Assembly (NCBI RefSeq): GCF_003837865.1
Contig: NZ_RQIS01000002.1
Location: forward strand, 186,001-250,000
Source of the DNA: Paraburkholderia dinghuensis
Lineage (GTDB): Bacteria > Pseudomonadota > Gammaproteobacteria > Burkholderiales > Burkholderiaceae
Length of the DNA: 64,000 nt
Reading direction: 5' to 3'
In this document: piece by piece, positions 55,287 to 64,000 of the stretch
How positions within the stretch are numbered: the stretch's first letter is position 1
Layout of the letters: every line of letters starts with the position of its first letter
Program-made: the position numbers and the translations under genes
The notes under the pieces: generated by a model
Database searches by the model: none
Told to the model about the DNA's origin: nothing
What the model saw: only the letters and a program-made list of their open reading frames with translations

Positions 55287-57323
55287 ATGTTCGGCAAACT
55301 AACACTGGATGCGATTCCGTACCACGAGCCAATCATCGTGGTGACGGCGATCGCGATGGCGCTCGGCGGGGCAGGATTGCTCGGCCTGATCACTTACTTC
55401 GGCAAGTGGAAATATCTCTGGACGGAGTGGCTGACGAGCGTCGACCACAAGCGTCTGGGCGTGATGTACATCGTCCTCGCGATCGTCATGCTGGTCCGCG
55501 GTTTCGCGGACGCGATCATGATGCGTACGCAGCTCGCGCTCGCGTATAACGCGCCGGGCTACCTGCCGCCGCACCATTACGACCAGATCTTCACGGCGCA
55601 CGGCGTCATCATGATCTTCTTCTTCGCGATGGCGTTCATGGTCGGCCTGATGAACATCATCGTGCCGCTGCAGATCGGCGCACGCGACGTGGCGTTTCCG
55701 TTCCTCAACAACCTTTCGTTCTGGATGACGGCCGTCGGCGCGGTGCTGATGATGATCTCGCTCGTCATCGGTGAATTCGCGCAGGTGGGCTGGCTCGCGT
55801 ATCCGCCGCTTTCGGAGCTGGCGTACAGTCCAGGCGTTGGGGTCGACTATTACATCTGGGCACTGCAGATTTCGGGCGTGGGCACGCTGCTGACCGGCGT
55901 GAACTTCTTCGTCACGATCATCAAGATGCGCGCTCCCGGCATGACGATGATGAAGATGCCGGTGTTCACGTGGACGGCGCTTTGCACGAACGTGCTGATC
56001 ATGGCCTCGTTCCCGATCCTGACCGTGGCGCTCGCGCTGCTCGGCCTCGATCGTTACCTCGGCATGCACTTCTTCACGAACGATGCCGGCGGCAACCAGA
56101 TGATGTACCTGAACCTGATCTGGGCATGGGGTCACCCTGAGGTGTACATCCTCGTCCTGCCGGCGTTCGGTATCTTCTCGGAAGTCGTTTCGACCTTCGC
56201 CAAGAAGCCGCTGTTCGGCTACAAGACGATGGTGTGGGCGACCTGCGCCATCATGGTGCTCGCGTTCCTCGTGTGGCTGCACCACTTCTTCACGATGGGT
56301 TCGGGCGCCAACGTCAATGCGTTCTTCGGCATCATGACGATGATCATCGCGATCCCGACGGGCGTGAAGATCTTCAACTGGCTGTTCACGATCTACCGCG
56401 GCCGTCTGGAGTTCTCGACGCCCATCCTGTGGACGATCGGCTTCATGGTCACGTTCACGATCGGCGGTATGACCGGTGTGATGCTGGCGATCCCGGGCGC
56501 GGACTTCGTGCTGCACAACTCGCTGTTCCTGATCGCACACTTCCACAACGTGATCATCGGCGGCGTGGTGTTCGGCTACCTGGCCGGCATGAACTTCTGG
56601 TTCCCGAAGGTATTCGGCTTCAAGCTCAACGAAAAGCTCGGCAAGCGCGCGTTCTGGTTCTGGCTCTCGGGCTTCTATGTCGCGTTCACGCCGCTGTATG
56701 TGCTCGGCTTCATGGGCGCAACCCGCCGTCTGAACCACTACGACAACGCTGCATGGCATCCGTGGATGGTCATCGCCTGGTTCGGCGCTGTGCTCGTGCT
56801 GATCGGCATCGCTCACCAGCTCCTGCAACTGTACGTTTCGATTCGCGATCGCAACCTGCCGGAAAACCGCGACCTGACGGGCGATCCGTGGGGTGGCCGC
56901 ACGCTGGAGTGGTCGATCTCGTCGCCGCCGCCGTCGTATAACTTCCCGGTGATCCCGCACGTGAGCGAACTCGACGAATTCGCGCACATGAAGGAAACGG
57001 GCCGTGAAACGCCGGATGTGGCGAATACGAAGTACTTCGACATTCACATGCCGTCGAACACGAGCGCCGGTGTCCTGATCGGTGCGTTCAGCCTCGTGCT
57101 GAGCTTCGCGGGCATCTGGCATATCTGGTGGCTGGCTATCCTCGGTTTTGCCGGCATCATCGGCACCGCAATCGCTTACAGCTTCCAGAAGAACGAAGGC
57201 TTTTACATCCCGGCCGCCAAGGTCCGGGCGGATGAAGAACTGCGCAACCGCGCACTCGTCAAGGCGTTCGCGGGCAAGCAGCGCAGTGGCATGGTTGACG
57301 AAGAAGCACTGGAGGCCAACTGA
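55287..57323 (+). CDS. cyoB: Cytochrome bo3 ubiquinol oxidase subunit I
   Basis: A 678-residue catalytic subunit of about 15 helices. Haem b and haem o3 ligands and the CuB site are intact: His in [31 protein letters not shown] (CuB His and cross-linked Tyr), [10 protein letters not shown] (two CuB His) and [12 protein letters not shown] (haem ligands). It reduces O2 to water and pumps protons. It starts eight bases after cyoA and overlaps cyoC by one base (TGATG). Confidence 0.96.
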   Translation: MFGKLTLDAIPYHEPIIVVTAIAMALGGAGLLGLITYFGKWKYLWTEWLTSVDHKRLGVMYIVLAIVMLVRGFADAIMMRTQLALAYNAPGYLPPHHYDQIFTAHGVIMIFFFAMAFMVGLMNIIVPLQIGARDVAFPFLNNLSFWMTAVGAVLMMISLVIGEFAQVGWLAYPPLSELAYSPGVGVDYYIWALQISGVGTLLTGVNFFVTIIKMRAPGMTMMKMPVFTWTALCTNVLIMASFPILTVALALLGLDRYLGMHFFTNDAGGNQMMYLNLIWAWGHPEVYILVLPAFGIFSEVVSTFAKKPLFGYKTMVWATCAIMVLAFLVWLHHFFTMGSGANVNAFFGIMTMIIAIPTGVKIFNWLFTIYRGRLEFSTPILWTIGFMVTFTIGGMTGVMLAIPGADFVLHNSLFLIAHFHNVIIGGVVFGYLAGMNFWFPKVFGFKLNEKLGKRAFWFWLSGFYVAFTPLYVLGFMGATRRLNHYDNAAWHPWMVIAWFGAVLVLIGIAHQLLQLYVSIRDRNLPENRDLTGDPWGGRTLEWSISSPPPSYNFPVIPHVSELDEFAHMKETGRETPDVANTKYFDIHMPSNTSAGVLIGAFSLVLSFAGIWHIWWLAILGFAGIIGTAIAYSFQKNEGFYIPAAKVRADEELRNRALVKAFAGKQRSGMVDEEALEAN

Positions 57324-57934
57324 TGTTGCAGAAAACAAGTGCGGCCGCGCTGGCGGAGCACGATCACCACGATCACCCGCCGTCGCATTCGGTCTTCGGC
57401 TTCTGGCTGTACCTGATGACGGACTGCATCATCTTCGGCACGCTGTTCGCAGTGTTCGCCGTGATGCAGAACCAGTTTGCGGGCGGCCCGACGGGCAAGG
57501 ACCTGTTCGATATTCCCGGCGTTGCGCTGGAAACCGCAGTGCTGCTGATTTCGAGCATCACGTACGGCTTCGCGATGATCGGCGCGCACAAGCAGCGCAC
57601 CGGTCAGGTGCTGTTCTGGCTGGCCGTCACGTTCCTGTGCGGCGCGACGTTCCTGTACTTCGAACTGCATGAATTCGCGCATCTGATCGCAGACGGTGCT
57701 GGCCCGGGCCGTAGCGCGTTCCTGTCGGCGTTCTTCACGCTGGTCGCGACGCACGGTATCCACGTGACGTTCGGCATGCTGTGGATGATCGTCCTGATGG
57801 TGCAGATCGTGAAGGCGCCGTCGCTGGGCGAACGCGAACTGCGCCGCCTGACGTGCCTGAGCCTCTTCTGGCACTTCCTGGACATCGTCTGGATCTGCGT
57901 GTTCTCTTTTGTTTATCTTGCGAGCGTGATCTAA
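57323..57934 (+). CDS. cyoC: Cytochrome bo3 ubiquinol oxidase subunit III
   Basis: A 203-residue membrane protein of five helices. FGFWLYLMTDCIIFGTLFAVFAVMQ, FYFELHEFAHLI-type segments and LWHFLDIVWICVFSFVYL at the end are standard for CyoC. The start overlaps the cyoB stop (TGATG). It stabilises subunit I. Confidence 0.95.
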   Translation: MLQKTSAAALAEHDHHDHPPSHSVFGFWLYLMTDCIIFGTLFAVFAVMQNQFAGGPTGKDLFDIPGVALETAVLLISSITYGFAMIGAHKQRTGQVLFWLAVTFLCGATFLYFELHEFAHLIADGAGPGRSAFLSAFFTLVATHGIHVTFGMLWMIVLMVQIVKAPSLGERELRRLTCLSLFWHFLDIVWICVFSFVYLASVI

Positions 57935-58264
57935 ATGAGTGCTCATTCCATCCACGAAGAAGATAGCCACGGCAGCCTCGGCAGCTATCTGGCGGGTTTC
58001 GTCCTGGCGGTGGTGCTCACGGCCGCTTCGTTCTGGCTTGTGCTGCATGGTGGCTTTCCGCGCGAAACCGCACTGCTCGGTCTCGCCGTGCTGGCTGCGG
58101 TGCAGATCGTGGTCCACCTCGTGTTCTTCCTGCATATGAACACGTCGTCGACGCAGCGCTGGAACGTGACCGCATTTGGCTTCACGGTGTTGACGGTGCT
58201 GATCGTCATCGTCGGTACGCTGTGGGTCATGCACAATGTCACCATGCAAATGATGTCGCGTTAA
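57935..58264 (+). CDS. cyoD: Cytochrome bo3 ubiquinol oxidase subunit IV
   Basis: A 109-residue protein with three helices; SLGSYLAGFVLAVVLTAASFWLVLHGG and VHLVFFLHMNTSS match CyoD. Its ATG directly abuts the cyoC stop. It is the last gene of the operon: a strong terminator follows and no cyoE (haem O synthase) is present, so haem O must be made from a gene elsewhere. Confidence 0.93.
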   Translation: MSAHSIHEEDSHGSLGSYLAGFVLAVVLTAASFWLVLHGGFPRETALLGLAVLAAVQIVVHLVFFLHMNTSSTQRWNVTAFGFTVLTVLIVIVGTLWVMHNVTMQMMSR

Positions 58265-58315
58265 GCGTCATTGTTTCGGATCGTGCGCTTCGCATTCGCG
58301 TAGTGCACGAACGGA

Positions 58316-58350
58316 AACGCCGCCCGGGCTTGTGCCCCGGCGGCGTTTTT
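58316..58350 (+). terminator. Terminator of the cyo operon
   Basis: AACGCCGCC pairs with GGCGGCGTT across a GC-rich inner part and is followed by TTTTTC, 50 bases after the cyoD stop. Confidence 0.9.
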
Positions 58351-58391
58351 CATTCCAGTGTGTCGTTTCGCTTCGGAAAAGGGGAAAAGTT

Positions 58392-59042
58392 TCAGGCGCC
58401 GAAGCGCTGGCGCAGGAGTTCGGCAATGACAATGCCAAGGCGGTGGTGTTGTTCGGCTTCGTAGTGGACGCCGTCGGTTGGGCTCACTGCGGCGATCTCG
58501 CCAGCGTCGAGAAATGCGGAACCGAACTTCACCGCGACGCGCTCGTAGAGCGGCGCGAGCAGCCGCGATTTCGCTGCGCCGCCGGTGAAGATTTCGCCGA
58601 GGAAACCCACTTCGTCGATCGGCGAAGGCGCCACCAACAGGACGTGCGGCGTGGTGCCGCCAGGACCTGCGTGGCAGGCGACCAGCGTTTCGAGCAGCAG
58701 CGAAACCGAGGCTGCGATATCGGCTGGCGTGACGGAGAAGCGAGTCTTGAGATCGTTGGTGCCGAGCATCAGCACGACGATGTCGACGGGCAACTGACTT
58801 TCGAGGCACGCGCGCAGGTAGTTGAGCCCATTCTTGTGTTGGCCCTGGATCGGGTCGTCGTGGACGGTGGTGCGCCCGGGCAGTCCTTCTTCGATGACGC
58901 TCCAGTCATCGCCGAGCACTGCCTGAAGCACGCCGGGCCAGCGGTCTGCGGGGCCGAAACGCTCGAATACGCCGGGCTGCGTGAGAGGTTTGGTGCCGTG
59001 TGTGTTGGAATCGCCGTAACAGAGCAGGGTGCGGGACGCCAT
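58392..59042 (-). CDS. SGNH/GDSL hydrolase (arylesterase-like)
   Basis: A 216-residue cytoplasmic esterase. Block I is YGDSNTHG with nucleophile Ser12, block III is LGTNDLKTRF and block V is DGVHYEAEQH with the Asp-His pair. The GDSNTHG variant is that of the SGNH arylesterase/acyltransferase group related to M. smegmatis Act. It hydrolyses small esters or transfers acyl groups to alcohols. The gene is monocistronic and converges on the cyo operon. Confidence 0.88.
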   Translation of the reverse strand: MASRTLLCYGDSNTHGTKPLTQPGVFERFGPADRWPGVLQAVLGDDWSVIEEGLPGRTTVHDDPIQGQHKNGLNYLRACLESQLPVDIVVLMLGTNDLKTRFSVTPADIAASVSLLLETLVACHAGPGGTTPHVLLVAPSPIDEVGFLGEIFTGGAAKSRLLAPLYERVAVKFGSAFLDAGEIAAVSPTDGVHYEAEQHHRLGIVIAELLRQRFGA

Positions 59043-59672
59043 GAGTTCCTCGCTTGCTAATGAGTTGACTTGCCGATCCGCGATCCTGATGGCGCATGAC
59101 AGGCGCTGCCAGACGCGGGAATGTGACTTCCGACTTTATGCGATTATCCGGCGACTGGTCCAGTCGCTTTCCAGCATGCCACACCATGTGCGCAGCGTTA
59201 TGGCTGCGGGCTGGATGGCAGGCTTGCCAGCCGATGGTGGACTCCACATTGCCAACCGGTTTCGCCGATGGGGCACTAGTGCCTGAACGCCATTCATGAG
59301 GGAACGCCGATCAAGATTCGGATCCTCGGAGCCCGTGGCCGAGGCGCTGCTCGCGGCACTGCGCGGCGCATGATCGTGCGCTCCGGTCCGGCTGCGCGTT
59401 CGCGCATTCAAGCGGACGGGTGCTTCAAGGCGCGGTACAAGGCCGCGGATTGAAGCATTCTGCGCGCGCTACAGTCGAACGAATCGAAGGGCGAGATCGA
59501 ATGCGCCGGGCGCGCACTACCTCGCCCGTTATTCCTTATTCCGATGGGCAACCTGTCGCTCCGCTCGTGAAGCGGCACAGCGGCTTCGCGTTGCCGAATG
59601 GAAATACCGTTTTTTTCAACCTGGCGCGGGCATCGCGTTTGCCGCGGTCTGCGTCCACCAGGAGGGCAGTTG
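59043..59672. other. Intergenic region, 630 bases
   Basis: This region lies between the divergent SGNH hydrolase and flavin oxidoreductase genes. I recognise no gene, repeat or terminator in it; only the AGGAGGG ribosome site just before 59673 is clear. Confidence 0.5.
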
Positions 59673-60770
59673 ATGTCCGCATTGTTCGAACCGTTCAAGC
59701 TCAAAGACGTATCCCTGCGCAACCGTATCGCGGTGCCGCCGATGTGCCAGTACATGGCCGTCGATGGCGTCATCAACGACTGGCACCATGTGCACCTCGC
59801 GCAGATCGCGCGCGGTGGCGCCGGCCTCGTGATTGTCGAGGCTACTGCGGTGTCGCCCGAAGGCCGCATCACGCCGCGGTGTGCCGGTTTGTGGAATGAC
59901 GCGCAGGTGCAGGCATTCGCGCCGACCGTGGCAGCAATCAAGGCAGCGGGCGCGGTGCCGGGTATCCAGATCGCACATGCGGGCCGCAAGGCGAGCGCGA
60001 ACCGTCCCTGGGAGGGCGACGACCATATTTCCGAAGGGGACCCGCGCGGCTGGCAGACGATTGCTCCGTCGGCGATCGCGTTCGGCGCGCATCTGCCGAA
60101 GGTGCCGAAGGCGATGACGCTCGACGATATCGCCCGTGTGCGCGACGATTTCGTTGCGGCGGCGAAGCGCGCACTGGCGGTGGGCTTCGAGTGGCTCGAA
60201 CTGCACTTTGCCCATGGCTATCTCGGACAGAGTTTTTTCTCGCCACACTCGAATCAACGCGACGACGCCTATGGCGGTAGCCTCGAAAACCGCAGTCGGT
60301 TCCTGCTGGAAACGCTGGTCGCGGTGCGAAAAGTCTGGCCGGAGCATCTGCCGCTGACTGCACGATTCGGTGTGATCGAGTACGACGGACGCGATGAGCA
60401 AACGCTCGCTGAATCGATCGAACTGGCGAAGGGGTTCAAGCGCGAGGGGCTCGACATGCTGAGCGTGAGTGTGGGCTTTTCGACGCCGTCCGCGCAGATC
60501 CCGTGGGCCCCCGCGTTCCTTGCGCCGATTGCGCAGAAAGTGCGCCGAGCCGTCGGTCTGCCCGTCGCTTCCGCGTGGGGTATCGACACGCCCGCGCTCG
60601 CCGAACGGTCGGTGGCTTCGGAGCAGCTCGACCTGGTGATGGTGGGCCGCGCGCATCTTGCGAATCCGCATTGGCCGTATTACGCGGCGCGTGAACTGGG
60701 CGTTGAGCGCCCGTCGTGGACCTTGCCCGCGCCGTACGCGCACTGGCTCGAGCGTTACAGGGTCGGCTGA
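59673..60770 (+). CDS. Old yellow enzyme-type NADH:flavin oxidoreductase (YqjM-like)
   Basis: A 365-residue FMN TIM-barrel enzyme. PMCQY (Cys25, Tyr27) is the thermophilic-like/YqjM motif that tunes the flavin. IQIAHAGRKAS supplies the substrate His pair, HFAHGYLGQSFFSPHSNQRDDAYGGSLENRSRF is the family core, and MVGRAHLANPHWPYYAA binds FMN phosphate. It reduces activated C=C bonds of enones with NAD(P)H. ATG 59673 is chosen because of AGGAGGG; upstream in-frame sequence is unrelated. It is monocistronic, with a terminator. Confidence 0.92.
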   Translation: MSALFEPFKLKDVSLRNRIAVPPMCQYMAVDGVINDWHHVHLAQIARGGAGLVIVEATAVSPEGRITPRCAGLWNDAQVQAFAPTVAAIKAAGAVPGIQIAHAGRKASANRPWEGDDHISEGDPRGWQTIAPSAIAFGAHLPKVPKAMTLDDIARVRDDFVAAAKRALAVGFEWLELHFAHGYLGQSFFSPHSNQRDDAYGGSLENRSRFLLETLVAVRKVWPEHLPLTARFGVIEYDGRDEQTLAESIELAKGFKREGLDMLSVSVGFSTPSAQIPWAPAFLAPIAQKVRRAVGLPVASAWGIDTPALAERSVASEQLDLVMVGRAHLANPHWPYYAARELGVERPSWTLPAPYAHWLERYRVG

Positions 60771-60792
60771 TCTTTGCCGATCCGAAAAACGG

Positions 60793-60830
60793 AACCGGGC
60801 GGGCACCGCGAAGCGGCCCCGCCCGGTTTT
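60793..60830. terminator. Bidirectional terminator
   Basis: AACCGGGCGGG and CCCGCCCGGTT form a perfect 11-bp stem, with TTTT on the plus side and a further T-run on the minus side (complement of 60785-60789). It can serve both converging genes. Confidence 0.8.
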
Positions 60831-60855
60831 CCATTCGGAAAAAAACGCAGGCCGT

Positions 60856-61887
60856 TCAGCCGCCCGCCATGTCGAGCACGACGCGGCCCTCGATTTCGCC
60901 GCGCTCCATGCGGGCGAAAATGTCATTGATATTGCCGAGCTTGTCGGCGCTGACGGTCGCCTTCACTTTGCCTTCTTGCGCGAACATCAGCGACTCCTCC
61001 AGATCCAGCCGCGTGCCGACAATCGAGCCGCGAACCGTCACGCCGCCGAGCACCATGTCGAAGATCGGCAGCGGAAAGTCGCCGGGTGGCAGCCCCGTCA
61101 GCGATACGGTCCCGCCACGGCGTACCATGCCGAGCGCCTGAGAGAACGCGACCGTCGAAACGGCGGTAACGAGCACGCCGTGCGCGCCGCCGATTTCCTT
61201 TTTCAGCCAGGCTGCAGGATCCGTCGTTTTTGCGTTGACCGTCACGGTGGCGCCCAGACGCTTCGCGAGCTCGAGTTTCGCATCGTCAACGTCCACCGCG
61301 GCGACGTTAAGTCCCATCGCGCGGGCATATTGAACTGCCATATGCCCGAGGCCGCCCACCCCCGAAATCACGACCCAGTTGCCCGGTCGCGTATCGGTCA
61401 TCTTCAGCCCCTTGTAAACCGTGACGCCCGCGCAGAGCACCGGCGCCACCTCGATGAAGTCAACGTTCTTCGGCAATAGCCCTACATAGTTCGCGTCGGC
61501 CTTCACATACTGGGCGAAGCTCCCGTTGACCGAATAGCCGGTGTTCTGCTGCTGTTCGCACAGCGTTTCCCAGCCACCGAGACAATGCTCGCAATGACCG
61601 CACGCTGAATAGAGCCACGGGATACCGACACGGTCACCTTCCTTGACGCGCGTAACACCGCTGCCGACGCCCACGACGTAGCCAACGCCCTCGTGCCCCG
61701 GGATGAAAGGCGGTTGCGGCTTGACGGGCCAGTCCCCGTTGGCCGCATGCAAATCGGTGTGGCAGACGCCACACGCTTCGATCTTCACAAGCAGCTCGCC
61801 TGGCCCCGGTGTCGGGACGGCGACCTCCTCGAGGACGAGAGGTTGCCGGAAGGCGCGTACGACTGCGGCTTGCATCGTCTGGCTCAT
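60856..61887 (-). CDS. adhP: Zinc-dependent alcohol dehydrogenase, AdhP type
   Basis: A 343-residue medium-chain dehydrogenase. Catalytic zinc ligands are in [15 protein letters not shown] and GHEGVG. The structural zinc uses the four Cys in [15 protein letters not shown], and the NAD fold has [13 protein letters not shown]. It oxidises ethanol and other primary alcohols or reduces aldehydes. ATG 61887 has AGGAG at seven bases; a start 15 codons earlier is unlikely. It is monocistronic. Confidence 0.93.
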   Translation of the reverse strand: MSQTMQAAVVRAFRQPLVLEEVAVPTPGPGELLVKIEACGVCHTDLHAANGDWPVKPQPPFIPGHEGVGYVVGVGSGVTRVKEGDRVGIPWLYSACGHCEHCLGGWETLCEQQQNTGYSVNGSFAQYVKADANYVGLLPKNVDFIEVAPVLCAGVTVYKGLKMTDTRPGNWVVISGVGGLGHMAVQYARAMGLNVAAVDVDDAKLELAKRLGATVTVNAKTTDPAAWLKKEIGGAHGVLVTAVSTVAFSQALGMVRRGGTVSLTGLPPGDFPLPIFDMVLGGVTVRGSIVGTRLDLEESLMFAQEGKVKATVSADKLGNINDIFARMERGEIEGRVVLDMAGG

Positions 61888-62455
61888 GGTCGGGCTCCTG
61901 TGTGGCGGCGTGCGTCCGGACGCGAGGCGCATCCGGTCAGGCGCGCGTCTGCCGGAACATTTGATTCTGTAGGAAAGCCGTTTTGAGTGCGCCGACCGTG
62001 CTCACGTCCAGCGACGCCAACAGGCGTTGGTCAAAGATCTCGACATATCGGTAAACGCACGCTCGAACGATCAGCGGCGCGTCGCGAACCGGTGGATGGG
62101 AATGCACGCCCGGAGGGAGCGATCTGCGGTGACGAAAGGCCGTGCTGTTGGTGTACTTTTGCGCGCGGCGTCGATGCGGCTTATAACGACGGACGCGTCA
62201 CAGAACACCTGTGCCTACGACACAAACCCGCGTCCCCTGGCCGGACAGGCAACCTGTTCGGCCGCCTTGCGAACTTCCTGTTCCGCGTTGGTTAAGGGGT
62301 TCGAGGCGCGCGCCCGACGTGCTGTATAAATATACAGTAGAATCTGAACCCGTCAGTGTGGTGCAGTCCGGGCGACGTCCGGCTAGGCCGCACTAAGAGT
62401 TGCCGGGCCGCGCCGCCCGGTCCCCGCCGTGTGATCAGCCGGAAAGCCAGCGCAA
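61888..62455. other. Divergent region adhP / uvrA
   Basis: These 568 bases contain no recognised gene. The SOS box lies at 62322, 119 bases before uvrA. TAGAAT right after it (62338-62343) could be a -10 hexamer. Confidence 0.5.
62322..62337. promoter_or_regulatory. LexA (SOS) box
   Basis: CTGTATAAATATACAG is a full match to the CTGT-N8-ACAG LexA consensus, including the AT-rich centre. It stands 118 bases before the uvrA start and overlaps its likely promoter. Confidence 0.85.
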
Positions 62456-64000
62456 GTGAGCGAAAACCGAACCATCCGCATCCGTGGTGCCCGCCAGCAC
62501 AACCTGAAGAACCTCGACCTCGATCTGCATACCGGCGAAATGACGGTTGTGACGGGTCCTTCCGGGTCAGGCAAGTCGAGCCTCGTCTTCGATACCCTCT
62601 ACGCGGAGGGGCAGCGCCGCTATGTCGAGACGTTCAGCGCTTACGCGCGCCAATTTCTCGATCGCATGGACCGGCCGCAGGTCGATCGCGTCGACGGCGT
62701 GCCGCCTGCCATCGCCATCGATCAGACCAACCCGGTGCGCAGTTCGCGTTCGACGGTCGGAACGATGACCGAACTGAACGACCACCTGAAGCTGCTGTAC
62801 GCGCGCGCTGCGAATCTGTTCGACCGCGTCACGGCCCAGCCGGTGCGTCACGACACGCCCGAAACGATCTACGCGGAACTGCGCGTGCGTGCTGCGGCGG
62901 ACGATCCTCGTCTGGTGGTGACGTTCCCCGTCGAACTGCCTGATACGACCACCGACGAAGAGGTCACGCAGTGGCTTTCCGCGAGCGGTTACACGCGCGT
63001 GCAGGCACAGCGCGAAGTGAAGACGGCCGAGGGTTCGCGCAAGGTGCTCGATGTGGTCGCCGACCGGTTTCGCTTGCGAAACACGGAGAAGAGCCGCGTC
63101 GTCGAGGCGATCGAAGCATCGCTAAAGCGCGGCGGCGGGCGCGTGAACGTCTATGTGTTGCCGACCGCGGATGGTGAGGCGAACCCCGAACCGGCGATCT
63201 GGCGTTTTTCGACTGGCCTGCATTGTCCGGACAGCGATCTGCGCTATGCCGATCCGCAGCCCGCGCTGTTCTCGTTCAATTCGGCTTATGGCGCGTGCGA
63301 CGCATGCCGCGGCTTTGGCCGCGTGATCGGCGTGGACTGGGGGCTCGTGATTCCCGATGCGCGCAAGACGCTGCGTGGCGGCGCGATCAAGCCGCTGCAG
63401 ACGCCCGCGTGGAAGGAGTGCCAGGACGACCTGATGCGCTATGCGGCCAAGGCCGATGTTCCGCGCGATACGCCGTGGTCGGAACTGACCCAGGCGCAGC
63501 GCGACTGGGTAATCAACGGCACGCCGGACTGGCGCGGCAACTGGCAGACGCAATGGTATGGCGTCAAACGCTTCTTCCAGTATCTGGAGTCGAAGGCGTA
63601 CAAGATGCACATCCGCGTGCTGCTTTCGAAGTACCGCAGCTACACACCGTGCGAAACCTGTGGCGGCGCGCGTCTGAAAACGGAGGCGCTGTTGTGGCGC
63701 CTCGGCACCAAAGAAAACGCAGATGAAGTCCTCGCGAGCGCTGCGCGCTTCATGCCGCGTGGCGTCGAGTGGACGCGCGCGCAGCTCGAAGCAGCGCCCG
63801 GCCTCACGCTGCACGACGTGATGCTGCTGCCGATCGAGCGGATACGTCGCTTCTTCGACAACCTCTCACTTTCATCTGCACTGCTTGACGATGCACTGAA
63901 ACTGCTGCTTGCCGAAGTTCGCACGCGTCTTGCGTATCTTTGCGACGTGGGGCTCGGCTACCTGACGCTGGACCGGCAGAGCCGCACACTTTCTGGCGGC
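62456..64000 (+). CDS. uvrA: UvrA-family excinuclease ATPase, N-terminal part
   Basis: The first 515 codons are visible; the gene runs off the window. It opens with SENRTIRIRGARQHNLKNLDLDL, Walker A GPSGSGKSS, then LYAEGQRRYVETFSAYARQFL. The first zinc-finger-like CDACRGFG and the CETCGGARL module of the signature domain follow. TNPVRSSRSTVGTMTEL differs from the canonical TSHNPRSTVGT, and the insertion-domain region is divergent. It may therefore be the large paralogue found in Burkholderiaceae, not the housekeeping UvrA. It recognises DNA damage with UvrB. The GTG start is assumed; the SOS box lies upstream. Confidence 0.88.
   Translation, partial: MSENRTIRIRGARQHNLKNLDLDLHTGEMTVVTGPSGSGKSSLVFDTLYAEGQRRYVETFSAYARQFLDRMDRPQVDRVDGVPPAIAIDQTNPVRSSRSTVGTMTELNDHLKLLYARAANLFDRVTAQPVRHDTPETIYAELRVRAAADDPRLVVTFPVELPDTTTDEEVTQWLSASGYTRVQAQREVKTAEGSRKVLDVVADRFRLRNTEKSRVVEAIEASLKRGGGRVNVYVLPTADGEANPEPAIWRFSTGLHCPDSDLRYADPQPALFSFNSAYGACDACRGFGRVIGVDWGLVIPDARKTLRGGAIKPLQTPAWKECQDDLMRYAAKADVPRDTPWSELTQAQRDWVINGTPDWRGNWQTQWYGVKRFFQYLESKAYKMHIRVLLSKYRSYTPCETCGGARLKTEALLWRLGTKENADEVLASAARFMPRGVEWTRAQLEAAPGLTLHDVMLLPIERIRRFFDNLSLSSALLDDALKLLLAEVRTRLAYLCDVGLGYLTLDRQSRTLSGG

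Noticed and set aside
55299..57338. 679-codon open frame antisense to cyoB
   Set aside because: It is a shadow of a GC-rich gene. The translation is a run of Arg, His, Asp and Glu with no fold, while the opposite strand encodes an intact oxidase subunit.

Overview
The window looks like a chromosomal segment of a Burkholderiaceae betaproteobacterium, most likely Paraburkholderia or a close relative. The evidence is the high-GC codon use, the tandem DUF4148 proteins, a phasin, a Gram-negative porin of the Burkholderia type, a cyoABCD quinol oxidase, and a sugar-acid catabolic island of a kind common in plant- and soil-associated Paraburkholderia. I see no insertion sequence, prophage, CRISPR array, tRNA or rRNA. 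The first gene (RND exporter) and the last gene (uvrA) run off the ends of the window.

Layout. 1-2.6 kb: an MMPL-type RND exporter and a YCF48-like beta-propeller protein. 2.6-4.4 kb: a gene-poor stretch with a decayed livF remnant. 4.4-14.1 kb: signalling, comprising a CBS-domain protein, a globin-GAF-EAL c-di-GMP phosphodiesterase, a membrane diguanylate cyclase, and a divergent RcsB-like regulator / RcsC-like hybrid kinase pair. 14.2-22.2 kb: DNA polymerase II, a chemoreceptor, two DUF4148 proteins, a cupin, small proteins and a secreted HbpS/GlcG-like protein.

22.4-43.8 kb is the core of the window: a sugar-acid (probably hexuronate/aldarate) island. It holds a DHDPS-family lyase, a ketoglutarate-semialdehyde dehydrogenase, a four-gene ABC importer, an IlvD/Edd dehydratase, a porin, a DctPQM TRAP importer, a BNR propeller plus MoaD-like pair, uronate dehydrogenase, an ExuT permease, an RraA-family protein, an SMP-30 lactonase, an aldose epimerase and a GntR/FadR regulator. 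Near-identical inverted repeats of the form GTTGT-N3-ACAAC stand before the lyase, ABC, TRAP and rraA/exuT units, so the island probably works as one regulon. A plausible route is uronate -> aldarolactone (Udh) -> aldarate (SMP-30) -> 2-keto-3-deoxy acid (IlvD-type dehydratase) -> ketoglutarate semialdehyde (DHDPS-family) -> 2-oxoglutarate (dehydrogenase). The use of an IlvD/Edd enzyme and an atypical DHDPS member in place of the familiar enzymes is the most novel metabolic feature.

44-52 kb: phasin, a secreted MetX-like hydrolase, cytochrome b561, a membrane glycosyltransferase, lipoproteins and a sugar-efflux-like MFS protein. This part also holds a 120-bp duplicated block with paired DnaA-box-like 9-mers. 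52-58.3 kb: an orphan NuoM followed by cyoABCD. 58.4-64 kb: SGNH hydrolase, old-yellow-enzyme reductase, AdhP-type alcohol dehydrogenase, and a uvrA paralogue behind a perfect LexA-type SOS box.
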